From Pseudomonas sp. GV071 (GTDB lineage Bacteria; Pseudomonadota; Gammaproteobacteria; Pseudomonadales; Pseudomonadaceae): DNA of 64,000 nt. Below the pieces are notes generated by a model. It saw nothing but the letters and a program-made list of their open reading frames with translations. It was not told the origin of the DNA and did no database searches. Both the position numbers and the translations under genes were made by a program. Below, in pieces: positions 57,363 through 64,000 of this stretch. Location of the stretch: positions 248,001-312,000 of the forward strand of contig NZ_QAOJ01000006.1 of the NCBI RefSeq assembly GCF_003050835.1, read 5' to 3'. Positions within the stretch are counted from its first letter, which is position 1, and each line of letters starts with the position of its first letter.

Positions 57363-57368
57363 GTTGCC
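57351..57368. promoter_or_regulatory. perfect 18-bp palindrome, probable MarR operator
   Basis: GGCAACTATATAGTTGCC is its own reverse complement and covers the -10 element. MarR dimers typically bind palindromes of 16-20 bp of this form. Autorepression of the downstream gene is inferred. Confidence 0.8.
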
Positions 57369-57393
57369 AAAAGCAAACATATGAGCACCTGCC

Positions 57394-58311
57394 ATGGCCA
57401 CCACCCTGCTTGCACGCGCCGAGAGCATTCGCCGTTTCAACCGCTTCTACACCCAACAAATCGGTGTGCTGCAAGAGCACCTGTTGCAGGCGGACTTCTC
57501 CCTGACCGAATGCCGGGTGCTGTTTGAGCTGGGTGCGCGGCCGCAGATGACCAGCGCCGAGCTCTGCCAGTTGCTGGGCCTGAACGCCGGTTACCTGAGC
57601 CGGGTAATCGCCGGCTTCGAGAACAAAGGCCTGCTGGAAAAGACCCGCAGCACAACCGACGCCCGTGCCTCGCAGATCCAGCTCACCGACCTCGGCCGCG
57701 ACGTGCTGAGTTCATTGGAGCAGGCCTCTCGCGGCGAAGTGATGGACATGCTGCAGCGCCTGCCAGAGGCGCAGCAGGAGCAGTTGATTCAAGCGATGAA
57801 GCGCGTGCAAGTGCTGCTCGGCGCCAGCGACACCTCGTACCTGCTGCGCGACCCGCAGCCTGGTGACATGGGCATCGTGGTGCAACAGCAAGCGCAACTT
57901 TATACCCGCGAATACGGCTGGAATTCTGAGTTCGAAGCCATGGTGGCCGAGATCGTCGCGCACTACTTGCGCCACTTCGACCCCACCTGCGAGCGCTGCT
58001 GGATCGCGGAAAAAGACGGCCAGGTGATCGGCTCGATCTTCCTCGTCCGCCATGACGCGACTACCGCCAAACTGCGCATGCTGTATGTCGACGCCAGCGC
58101 CAGGGGCCTGGGCATTGGCAAACGGCTGATCGACGAATGCCTGCGGGCTGCACAGCAAGCGGGCTACGAAAAAATCATGCTGTGGACCACCAGCGTGCTG
58201 ACCGAAGCGCGCAAGCTGTACCAGAAAGCCGGATTCGAACTAGTGGAAGCAGCGCCGATGCACAGCTTCGGCAAAGACCTGGTCAGCCAGACCTGGGCAC
58301 GGGCGCTGTAA
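57394..58311 (+). CDS. MarR-GNAT fusion (HTH regulator with N-acetyltransferase domain)
   Basis: 305 residues. N-terminal MarR winged helix (about 1-145: SLTECRVLFELGARPQMTSA in parts, LCQLLGLNAGYLSRVIAGFE, LLEKTRSTTDARASQIQLTD) and a C-terminal GNAT domain (about 155-305: CWIAEKDGQVIGSIFLVRHD, LRMLYVDASARGLGIGKRLI with the acetyl-CoA loop ARGLGIGK, LYQKAGFELVEAAP). Fusions of this kind join ligand- or acetyl-group chemistry with transcription control. A perfect palindrome and promoter lie directly upstream. Confidence 0.93.
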   Translation: MATTLLARAESIRRFNRFYTQQIGVLQEHLLQADFSLTECRVLFELGARPQMTSAELCQLLGLNAGYLSRVIAGFENKGLLEKTRSTTDARASQIQLTDLGRDVLSSLEQASRGEVMDMLQRLPEAQQEQLIQAMKRVQVLLGASDTSYLLRDPQPGDMGIVVQQQAQLYTREYGWNSEFEAMVAEIVAHYLRHFDPTCERCWIAEKDGQVIGSIFLVRHDATTAKLRMLYVDASARGLGIGKRLIDECLRAAQQAGYEKIMLWTTSVLTEARKLYQKAGFELVEAAPMHSFGKDLVSQTWARAL

Positions 58312-58409
58312 ACTCGCCAGCGGCCAGTGGCCGCAGCGCTGCTTGCCAGCGTTACAATGGCGCCCGCGCCGACTCCCCCAGAGCGGCCCTGCCCGGAGCC
58401 TGCTTGCCG

Positions 58410-59099
58410 ATGTTCACCCTCGTACACCTGGACACCCCGCCACCCGAGTCCCTGAAAAGCCAGGTGCTGCAAATGGTGGTGGACTACTTCAGCGACATCA
58501 GCCCGGTGCCACTGACGCCCGCCAACCCGCTCTACCAGCTGTACCAATACGTGATTGGCTACGAAGTGCACCTGTACCTGCAAGCCATGGACAGCGCCGT
58601 GGACAGCAGCGCCCGGTTGATCCTGGCGCTCGACGATGAAGACCCGTCCCAGGTGCTGGGTTTTGCCCTGTACCTGCCCAGCCAGGACGACGCCGAGGCC
58701 TGCACCCTCGCCTACCTCGCCGTGCACACCCGCCACCGCCGCCACGGCATCGCCCGCGCCCTGCTGCAACACATGCTCGGCCGCCGCCCCCACGCCGAAC
58801 TGGCCTGCGCCACCAGCAAGGTGCCGACCTTCGAGGCTCTGGGTTTCCAACTCCTGGCTGCCCGCGGGCCGCATGTACTGCTGAGCAATCGCGACTACCG
58901 CTCCAGCGGCATGGTCGCGGTGCAGGACCTCAATCCGATCTACCAATCAAAAGAAGTCCGGCAGATCCACGCCTACCTGCTCAAGCAACATGGCGAAGAC
59001 GCCATGGGCGATGCCGAACGCCAACGCGACCACTTGCTCGACGAGATGACGTTTGAGGCTCAGGCGCTGCTCAAAGAGCGGTTTCCGACCATTCATTGA
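58410..59099 (+). CDS. GNAT acetyltransferase
   Basis: 229 residues from MFTLVHLDTPPPES. The acetyl-CoA-binding segment is LAYLAVHTRHRRHGIARALL (the RRHGIA loop is standard). Flanking parts (YQLYQYVIGYEVHLYLQAMD, GFALYLPSQDDAEA) look like a substrate-binding lid. It follows the MarR-GNAT gene by about 100 bp; the long ORF that begins inside that gene is not used. Confidence 0.85.
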   Translation: MFTLVHLDTPPPESLKSQVLQMVVDYFSDISPVPLTPANPLYQLYQYVIGYEVHLYLQAMDSAVDSSARLILALDDEDPSQVLGFALYLPSQDDAEACTLAYLAVHTRHRRHGIARALLQHMLGRRPHAELACATSKVPTFEALGFQLLAARGPHVLLSNRDYRSSGMVAVQDLNPIYQSKEVRQIHAYLLKQHGEDAMGDAERQRDHLLDEMTFEAQALLKERFPTIH

Positions 59100-59174
59100 G
59101 TGCCGGTGGCCAACACTAATTTGACGCATAGCGCGACGTGGCCCAGTTCCCGGTGAAGTAGGCGCACTCGTCGC

Positions 59175-60245
59175 TTAACGACTGGCCTCCAGCTCGCCAA
59201 TTTTCTCCAGGCGAGCCCGCACCACATTGCGGCTGATGCCCAGCAACCGGCCGGTGCGCAGCTGATTGCCGCGGCAGAACGTGTAGGCACTGCGAAACAC
59301 CGTTTCCTCGATATGGTCGTACAGGTCGCGCTGATTGCGTTCGAACAAGGCCATCAAGGCGCCTTCCAACTGGCTACCAGCGGCCGCCACGGATGCGCTC
59401 CTTTCCAGGTGTTGCTGCTGGTCCAGCCGTACCCCGGCGCTGAGCATCTCCACCAGATGCAGGTCTGCCGGTTGCACCAACTGATTGCCACACACCAACA
59501 GCGCATGGTGAATGGCGTTTTCCAGTTCGCGGATATTGCCGGGCCAGTTGTGCCGCAACAGCTTTTGCTCCGCTTCGGCAGTCAACACCGCGCGCTCGTA
59601 GCCCAAACGCTGGCAATGTTCTTCCAGGAAAAACTCCGCCAGCGGCACGATATCGCCCGGCCGCTCGCGCAGCGGCGGCAAGCGGATAGCGGCCACGTGC
59701 AGACGGTAAAACAGGTCTTCGCGAAAGTGCCCGGCCACCACGGCATCGGCCAGATTGACGTTGGTCGCGGCCACCACCCGCACATCGAGGGGCACCGGTG
59801 TGCGCGAGCCCAGGCGCACCACTTCGCGCTCTTGCAGCACGCGCAGCAGTTTCACCTGCATGCTCAGCGGTAAATCACCAATTTCGTCGAGAAACAAGGT
59901 GCCGCCATTGGCCGCTTCAAACCAGCCAGCCTTGGCGGTACGGGCGCCGGTGAAGGCGCCTTTTTCATGGCCGAACAATTCGCTATCCACCAGGTTTTCC
60001 GCGAAGGCGCCGCAGTTGACTGCCACAAACGGCGCCAGGCCCCGCTTGCTCTTGTGGTGAATATGGCGAGCCACTATTTCCTTGCCGGTGCCGGTTTCGC
60101 CAATGATCAAGGCATTGGCGTCACTGGGCGCCAGGCGTTCGATGCGCGTGAGCAGTTCTTGCGAGCGCGGGTCTTTGAACACCAGCACACTGGCGCGCAC
60201 CGACTTCGTCAACTCGCGGGCATGAGGGTGGGTAATTACAGTCAT
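59175..60245 (-). CDS. sigma-54-dependent enhancer-binding protein (SfnR-like)
   Basis: 356 residues from MTVITHPHARELTK (an ATG 15 bp upstream is possible). It lacks a receiver or GAF domain: a short N terminus leads directly into the AAA+ domain with Walker A (IIGETGTGKEIV), the sigma-54 contact loop GAFTGA (KGAFTGARTAKAGWF), Walker B (GGTLFLDEIGDL), and NWPGNIRELENAIHHA. A C-terminal Fis-type HTH ends the protein (NQLRTGRLLGISRNVVRARLEKI in parts). This is the layout of SfnR-type sulfur-starvation regulators. Predicted targets are the -24/-12 promoters at 62979 and 63579. Confidence 0.9.
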   Translation of the reverse strand: MTVITHPHARELTKSVRASVLVFKDPRSQELLTRIERLAPSDANALIIGETGTGKEIVARHIHHKSKRGLAPFVAVNCGAFAENLVDSELFGHEKGAFTGARTAKAGWFEAANGGTLFLDEIGDLPLSMQVKLLRVLQEREVVRLGSRTPVPLDVRVVAATNVNLADAVVAGHFREDLFYRLHVAAIRLPPLRERPGDIVPLAEFFLEEHCQRLGYERAVLTAEAEQKLLRHNWPGNIRELENAIHHALLVCGNQLVQPADLHLVEMLSAGVRLDQQQHLERSASVAAAGSQLEGALMALFERNQRDLYDHIEETVFRSAYTFCRGNQLRTGRLLGISRNVVRARLEKIGELEASR

Positions 60246-60409
60246 CAGCGGCACATCCATGCGGACAGCGATGGCCGCATATTGCAGTAAAATTTTAAGT
60301 TCAATTAATCATCAATGCTGATTTAGTTATTCTATTTTGAGCTATGGCGCGACTCCCCAAAAAAGCCGGGAAAACCGCGCCAGCACTGGGCTGCAGGCGC
60401 GCCACAAAA

Positions 60410-60457
60410 CTGCTGCGTAAGCAGCAGCTCAGCCGCAATTCGCTGCGTGAGCAACAG
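60410..60457. promoter_or_regulatory. pair of palindromes 30 bp apart (candidate UAS)
   Basis: CTGCTGCGTAAGCAGCAG (60410-60427) is a perfect inverted repeat with 7-bp arms, and TCGCTGCGTGAGCAACAG (60440-60457) is a looser copy exactly 30 bp on. They lie 165-212 bp upstream of the enhancer-binding protein's start, the usual place for an activator site of its own gene. The same motif recurs at 63114, 63341 and 63371. 60246-60409 has nothing else clear. Confidence 0.55.
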
Positions 60458-60491
60458 TCAAAATAACGCTCCAGGCAGCCCCCCGCTCAGG

Positions 60492-62918
60492 TCAAAAGTT
60501 GAGGGTGGTCTGCACGCCAAAGGTGCGCGGCGCGATATAGCCGGTGGGGTAAACCCCGCGCGTGGTAACGATCTGCGACAGCACCTTCTCCGACTCATTG
60601 GTCCAGTTGTTCACAAAGGCGGCGACCTGCCAGCGCTTGTCATTGGGTTGGTAGCTGACCCGTGCGTTGCCCAGCCAGTAGCCCGGGGTTTCCTGCACCG
60701 GGTCGTTCTGCACCGTGGCGTTGTGGTAGATGTGGCTGCGGTAGGACCAGTCGGTACCGAGAATCACCGAGCCGCCCAATGCCGCCAGCGGAATGCGGTA
60801 ATCGGTGTCTAGGCGGAACGAGGTTTCCGGGGTGCGGTAGAACTCGTTGCCGCTGGCATCCAGGTCCACGCCACCGATGTTGTATTTGAAGTTGGTGTAT
60901 TCAGTGCGCAGCAGCCCCAGGCTGGAGGTCACTCGCCAGAACTCGGTGGGCAGTGCTTCCACCTCGAATTCTAGGCCCTTCACATTGCCATCCGAAGCGC
61001 CGGCGGTACTGGTGATGGTGGTGCCCGGCACCTGCTGCTGAATGTTCAGTTGCAGGTCTTTGATGTCGTAGTAGAAGGCGTTGACGTTGGCGTTCAAGCG
61101 GCCATCCAGCCAGCTGGATTTCAGCCCCACTTCGTAGTCGATCAGGGTTTCCGGTTCGGTCTGAATGATGTCGCCACGCACGATGGATTGGTTGAAACCA
61201 CCGGAGCGGAAACCACTGGCGATCCGCCCGTACACCATCACATCCGGGGTAATGAAGTATTCGGGGGTGATGTCCCAGGTGGTCTTGTTCCAGTTGGCGT
61301 CTTTGCTCAACTGAGCAGGCGCCACCACGCCGCTGCCGCGCACCGAGTCCGGACTGCCCCCAGGCTGCACGATGACGATGTTCTGGTTACCCAGGGTGTC
61401 GGTCGCGGTCAGGGTGGTTTCGGTGATGTCCTTGGACTCCCACGTTTGCCGCAGGCCAAGGGTGAGCGCGGCACGTTCGGTAAAGCGGTACTTGGTGTTA
61501 CCGAAGATGGCGAAGCTCTTGGCATCCTGATCCCACGAACTCTGCGTGTATTGCTCCTGGGTAGTACCGACCTTGTAGCGAATGGCCTTCGATTTGCTGT
61601 CGGCCTGCAGGTCGTAGTAGTAAGCACCGACCAGCCAGGTCAGGTCCTGATCCTGGGCAGAGCTCAGGCGCAGTTCCTGAGTGAACTGGTGTGATAAGGT
61701 GTCGCCCAGGGTGCTGTTCTGATCCAGCGTGGTGCCCGCCGGGGTGCCGGCCTTGGCCTCGGTATCACCATCGCTGTAGTTCAGCGCGGTAATCGAGGTC
61801 ACGGTGTTTTCGCCGACGTACCAGTTCAGCTTGAAGCTGCCGGCATACAGGGTGTTTTCCGCCGAGCTATCGCCGTTCCAGAAATCGCTGCGGTTATCCG
61901 GGTCGTCGCCGTAGGGCGGAATGTAGCTGCTGCCACCCTGGTTGATGGCACCACCGGGATTGGGCGTGGTCACGTTGTTGACGCTGGTGGCGCCGACCAC
62001 GTAGCTGGGAATATTGCCGGTGCGGTATTTGCGCACGTTGAAGTTGAGCAAACCGTCGAGTTGGTCAGAGAAGTTGGCGAGCAACTGGAAGCGTCCGTTG
62101 AAGTCTTCCAGCTGAGGGCCGTCATCACCGGTGACGATGTTCTGCGCCCAACCATCGCCCTTCTCGTAATAGACCGCCGCGCGGCCGGCCAGCTTCTCGT
62201 CGACCAGGCCGCCACCACTGGCGGCTTCAAAGGTCTGCTTGCCGAAACTGCCAGCGCCCAGACGGGCATAACCGTTGTTGTCGAAGGTCGGCTTTTTCGA
62301 GATGAAGTGCAGCGCGCCACCGGTATTGTTCTTGCCCCATAACGTGCCTTGCGGTCCGCGCAGGACCTCTACGCGCTCCAGGTCGAACAGCGGGAAACTC
62401 TGATCGCCCTGCAGGCCGACCACCACCTCGTCGACATACACCGACAGCGGCCCTTCCTGGTTGGCGTTTGGATCATTGGTGCCGATGCCGCGCAAGAACC
62501 AACGCGGCTTGCCGGTACGGCCACCGGTGTTGCCACTGGATTGCCCGGAAAGGTTGGGCGCCAGGCGCTCCACATCGGACGAGGTGACGATGTTTTTATC
62601 GCGGATCGCCGTGCCGGAAATCGCCGTGATCGGGATGGGCACATCCTTGAGTTTTTCCTCACGCTTTTGCGCCGTCACCACCACGGTGTCCAACACCCCT
62701 TCGCGGCTCGGCTCTTCGCTGCTCTCGGCTTTCTCCGCCGCCAGCACTTTGCTTTGCGGCTCGGCGGCCTGAACCCCAGCGGCCAGCAGGCTTGCCGTCA
62801 GCCCGACAGCGCACGCATGAGAAACCGATTGAGCCAACACTTTCCTTAAATAATTCGCTGACTCTGGTACTACCAACGCGACTGTTGCAGTACTCCATTG
62901 TCTCTTTAAATGCGCCAT
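60492..62918 (-). CDS. TonB-dependent outer-membrane receptor
   Basis: 808 residues from MAHLKRQWSTATVAL; AGGAA lies 8 nt upstream of this ATG. A long signal region ends near AGVQAAEP. TonB box DTVVVTAQKREEK, plug domain (IPITAISGTAIRDKN, RGIGTNDPNANQEGPLSVYV in parts, FDLERVEVLRGPQGTLWGKN), and a 22-strand beta barrel ending GVQTTLNF with a terminal Phe. It imports a substrate too large for porins; near a DszB/SsuA-like protein and an SfnR-like regulator, an organosulfur ligand is likely. It carries its own -24/-12 promoter. Confidence 0.93.
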   Translation of the reverse strand: MAHLKRQWSTATVALVVPESANYLRKVLAQSVSHACAVGLTASLLAAGVQAAEPQSKVLAAEKAESSEEPSREGVLDTVVVTAQKREEKLKDVPIPITAISGTAIRDKNIVTSSDVERLAPNLSGQSSGNTGGRTGKPRWFLRGIGTNDPNANQEGPLSVYVDEVVVGLQGDQSFPLFDLERVEVLRGPQGTLWGKNNTGGALHFISKKPTFDNNGYARLGAGSFGKQTFEAASGGGLVDEKLAGRAAVYYEKGDGWAQNIVTGDDGPQLEDFNGRFQLLANFSDQLDGLLNFNVRKYRTGNIPSYVVGATSVNNVTTPNPGGAINQGGSSYIPPYGDDPDNRSDFWNGDSSAENTLYAGSFKLNWYVGENTVTSITALNYSDGDTEAKAGTPAGTTLDQNSTLGDTLSHQFTQELRLSSAQDQDLTWLVGAYYYDLQADSKSKAIRYKVGTTQEQYTQSSWDQDAKSFAIFGNTKYRFTERAALTLGLRQTWESKDITETTLTATDTLGNQNIVIVQPGGSPDSVRGSGVVAPAQLSKDANWNKTTWDITPEYFITPDVMVYGRIASGFRSGGFNQSIVRGDIIQTEPETLIDYEVGLKSSWLDGRLNANVNAFYYDIKDLQLNIQQQVPGTTITSTAGASDGNVKGLEFEVEALPTEFWRVTSSLGLLRTEYTNFKYNIGGVDLDASGNEFYRTPETSFRLDTDYRIPLAALGGSVILGTDWSYRSHIYHNATVQNDPVQETPGYWLGNARVSYQPNDKRWQVAAFVNNWTNESEKVLSQIVTTRGVYPTGYIAPRTFGVQTTLNF

Positions 62919-62978
62919 CACTGATGTTCCTGCCAACTATGGATGCGGGGATGCAGTTATAAAAATCCAAGTTGAAAT

Positions 62979-62994
62979 AGCAGAAACTGTGCCA
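62979..62994 (-). promoter_or_regulatory. -24/-12 (sigma-54) promoter of the TonB receptor gene
   Basis: The minus strand reads TGGCACAGTTTCTGCT: GG and GC at the standard 10-bp gap (TGGCAC-N5-YTGCT). It is about 61 bp upstream of the receptor start codon. It faces away from the promoter at 63579. Confidence 0.75.
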
Positions 62995-63113
62995 CGCCAG
63001 TCAATAGCCACTGCAAGCCGCATATACAGTGACATTCATTTAAATCAGCAAACTTTCACTATCACGCTTAAAACCACTCCGTGCTGCCACACGAACAAAT
63101 AATTGCTGTTGAA

Positions 63114-63131
63114 CTGCTGAATTCGCAGCAA
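63114..63131. promoter_or_regulatory. palindrome copy C (candidate UAS)
   Basis: CTGCTGAATTCGCAGCAA shares the 18-bp form of the sites at 60410, 63341 and 63371. It is about 120 bp upstream of the minus-strand -24/-12 promoter at 62979, the usual enhancer distance. Confidence 0.55.
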
Positions 63132-63340
63132 TTAGAAGACGCCACAGACTCGCTCTAGCAGCACCCAGATATAAACAGAAGCATGGCAAAAATAACGCTC
63201 GCCGCAGTCCAATAGTTCGCTACCAGCCGAGCCTATAAATCCAGACGAGCAAGACACTACGGGGGCTACAGACGTAACCAGCTGCCCCTGGAAACATCCC
63301 AACCCTTAGGCCTAATACCTTTTAGTTAGCTGTTTATGCG

Positions 63341-63388
63341 CTGCTGTTTACGCAACAACTTTAACCGCAACTGCTGTTTTTGCAGCAT
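63341..63388. promoter_or_regulatory. palindrome pair D/E 30 bp apart (candidate UAS)
   Basis: CTGCTGTTTACGCAACAA (63341-63358) and CTGCTGTTTTTGCAGCAT (63371-63388) repeat with exactly 30 bp between equivalent positions, the same phasing as the pair at 60410/60440. They lie 190-240 bp upstream of the -24/-12 promoter at 63579. The rest of 62995-63578 is AT-richer and non-coding. Confidence 0.6.
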
Positions 63389-63578
63389 TAAAAAATACCC
63401 GCATCACTGGAACAAAACCGCCCAGGAAAAACAATCAGCCACGAATCACCCGCACTAAAAAACGCCCAGCAAAAACAACCAACCCCATATAAATCCGCTA
63501 GTTAGCCTTTCACCCAATGGCATTTAAAACCCTCACTCACGCCACTTCTCCGTTCTTTTAAACAGACTTGCAAACAAC

Positions 63579-63594
63579 TGGCATGGAGCATGCT
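63579..63594 (+). promoter_or_regulatory. -24/-12 (sigma-54) promoter of the DszB-like gene
   Basis: TGGCATGGAGCATGCT carries GG and GC at the right spacing (TGGCAT-N5-ATGCT). It ends 45 bp before the ATG at 63640. Confidence 0.72.
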
Positions 63595-63639
63595 CTAGTG
63601 CTTGCTGTGAATAACCACACCGCTATTCAAGGAACGGAC

Positions 63640-64000
63640 ATGAGCACTTCCAAACCACCAGTCCAACTCTTCTACACCCGTTGCGGCGCAGCGACCGCCT
63701 CGGCCCTGGCGATTCGTAAAAACTGGCTGCAAGACGAATTCGCCGGTGCCGACACCGAGCTGCATTCGCTGCGCGATTCCGACAGCCTGGCCGTGCGCAA
63801 CGCGCACTATCACCATCAGCAAACCGGCCTGTTTCGCGAAGGCGGCAACATCCCGCCGATCTGGGCCAAGGGCAGCGGCTCGGACACCGTGGTGGTCGGC
63901 ATCACCTGGCTGGATGAATATCAAGGCATCCTCACCCGCGCTGACAGCGACATCCGCGATATCGCCGACCTCAAAGGCAAACGCCTGGGTGTGCCGCTGC
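63640..64000 (+). CDS. DszB/SsuA-fold sulfur-compound protein, 5' part
   Basis: The frame is open to the end of the window (about 120 codons seen). Strong RBS (AAGGAACGG) before the ATG. There is no signal peptide, unlike periplasmic SsuA/TauA binding proteins. The region aligns with the desulfinase DszB: Cys15 in LFYTRCGAATASAL, then His56 and Arg66 in HYHHQQTGLFREGGNIPP, which keep the exact 10-residue His-to-Arg spacing of DszB His60-Arg70 and its R-x-GG-x-IPP motif; VVGITWLDEYQGIL and DIADLKGKRLGVPL follow. It could be a cytoplasmic desulfinase or a related binding protein. The opposite-strand ORF at 63595-63924 is a shadow. Confidence 0.8.
   Translation, partial: MSTSKPPVQLFYTRCGAATASALAIRKNWLQDEFAGADTELHSLRDSDSLAVRNAHYHHQQTGLFREGGNIPPIWAKGSGSDTVVVGITWLDEYQGILTRADSDIRDIADLKGKRLGVPL

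Noticed and set aside
63595..63924. 109-codon minus-strand ORF at the right end
   Set aside because: Antisense to the DszB-like gene, which has an RBS, a promoter and clear motifs.

Overview
The window looks like chromosome of a fluorescent-group Pseudomonas. This is inferred from the gene families present (DUF6482, DUF3833, DUF6124-like, DUF1538 with PII-like partners, ArgP, YbhB), the GC-rich coding style and a REP-type palindrome of the kind common in P. fluorescens. No rRNA, tRNA, CRISPR array or complete insertion sequence was seen. Genes run off both ends.

Layout. 1-1941 is the 3' part of a hybrid sensor kinase. 1944-8963 (minus) is a co-oriented set: thermostable-hemolysin-like protein, AMP-forming acyl ligase, heme-oxygenase-like diiron (HDO) protein, SDR reductase, TPR protein and a QseBC/PmrAB-like two-component pair, followed by cytochrome b561. 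One 17-bp box, CTTAATGAAnnCTGAAG, lies upstream of both the operon and the cytochrome. 9370-9868 is a strongly structured leader before a small DUF6124-like gene. 10086-18600 holds small secreted proteins, lipoproteins and enzymes, with gene remnants. 18789-21579 is ArgP followed by a toxin/immunity graveyard: an AT-rich cassette (end of a HINT domain, papain-fold toxin tip, candidate immunity gene) splits a DUF6714-like gene.

21645-24925 (minus) is a DUF1538 cation-antiporter-like membrane protein with two PII-like proteins and a DUF3313 lipoprotein. 25181-31715 is a phosphorelay and c-di-GMP block: a large hybrid kinase, an HD-GYP regulator and a REC-REC-kinase. The first two are preceded by (T)TTCA repeats phased at exactly 10 bp. 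31725-34415 (minus) is an amino-acid antiporter with a CadC/ToxR-like membrane regulator and a FidL-like partner. DUF2950/DUF3300 follow, then an AI-2E/OMF/MFP/DUF2955/K+-channel operon (37098-42381).

42460-59099 mixes regulators, a chemoreceptor, a diguanylate cyclase, acetyltransferases, two tandem LysR genes and a PNPOx-ferredoxin-reductase fusion. It also holds a non-coding repeat block at 52339-52879 and a MarR-GNAT fusion gene with a near-perfect promoter overlapped by a perfect 18-bp palindrome. The right end (59175-64000) appears to be a sigma-54-controlled sulfur-acquisition locus: an SfnR-like enhancer-binding protein, a TonB-dependent receptor and the start of a DszB/SsuA-fold protein that keeps the DszB catalytic Cys/His/Arg pattern. 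Two divergent -24/-12 promoters and five copies of a CTGCTG-N6-CARCA(A/G)-like palindrome, four of them in 30-bp-spaced pairs, sit in this locus.
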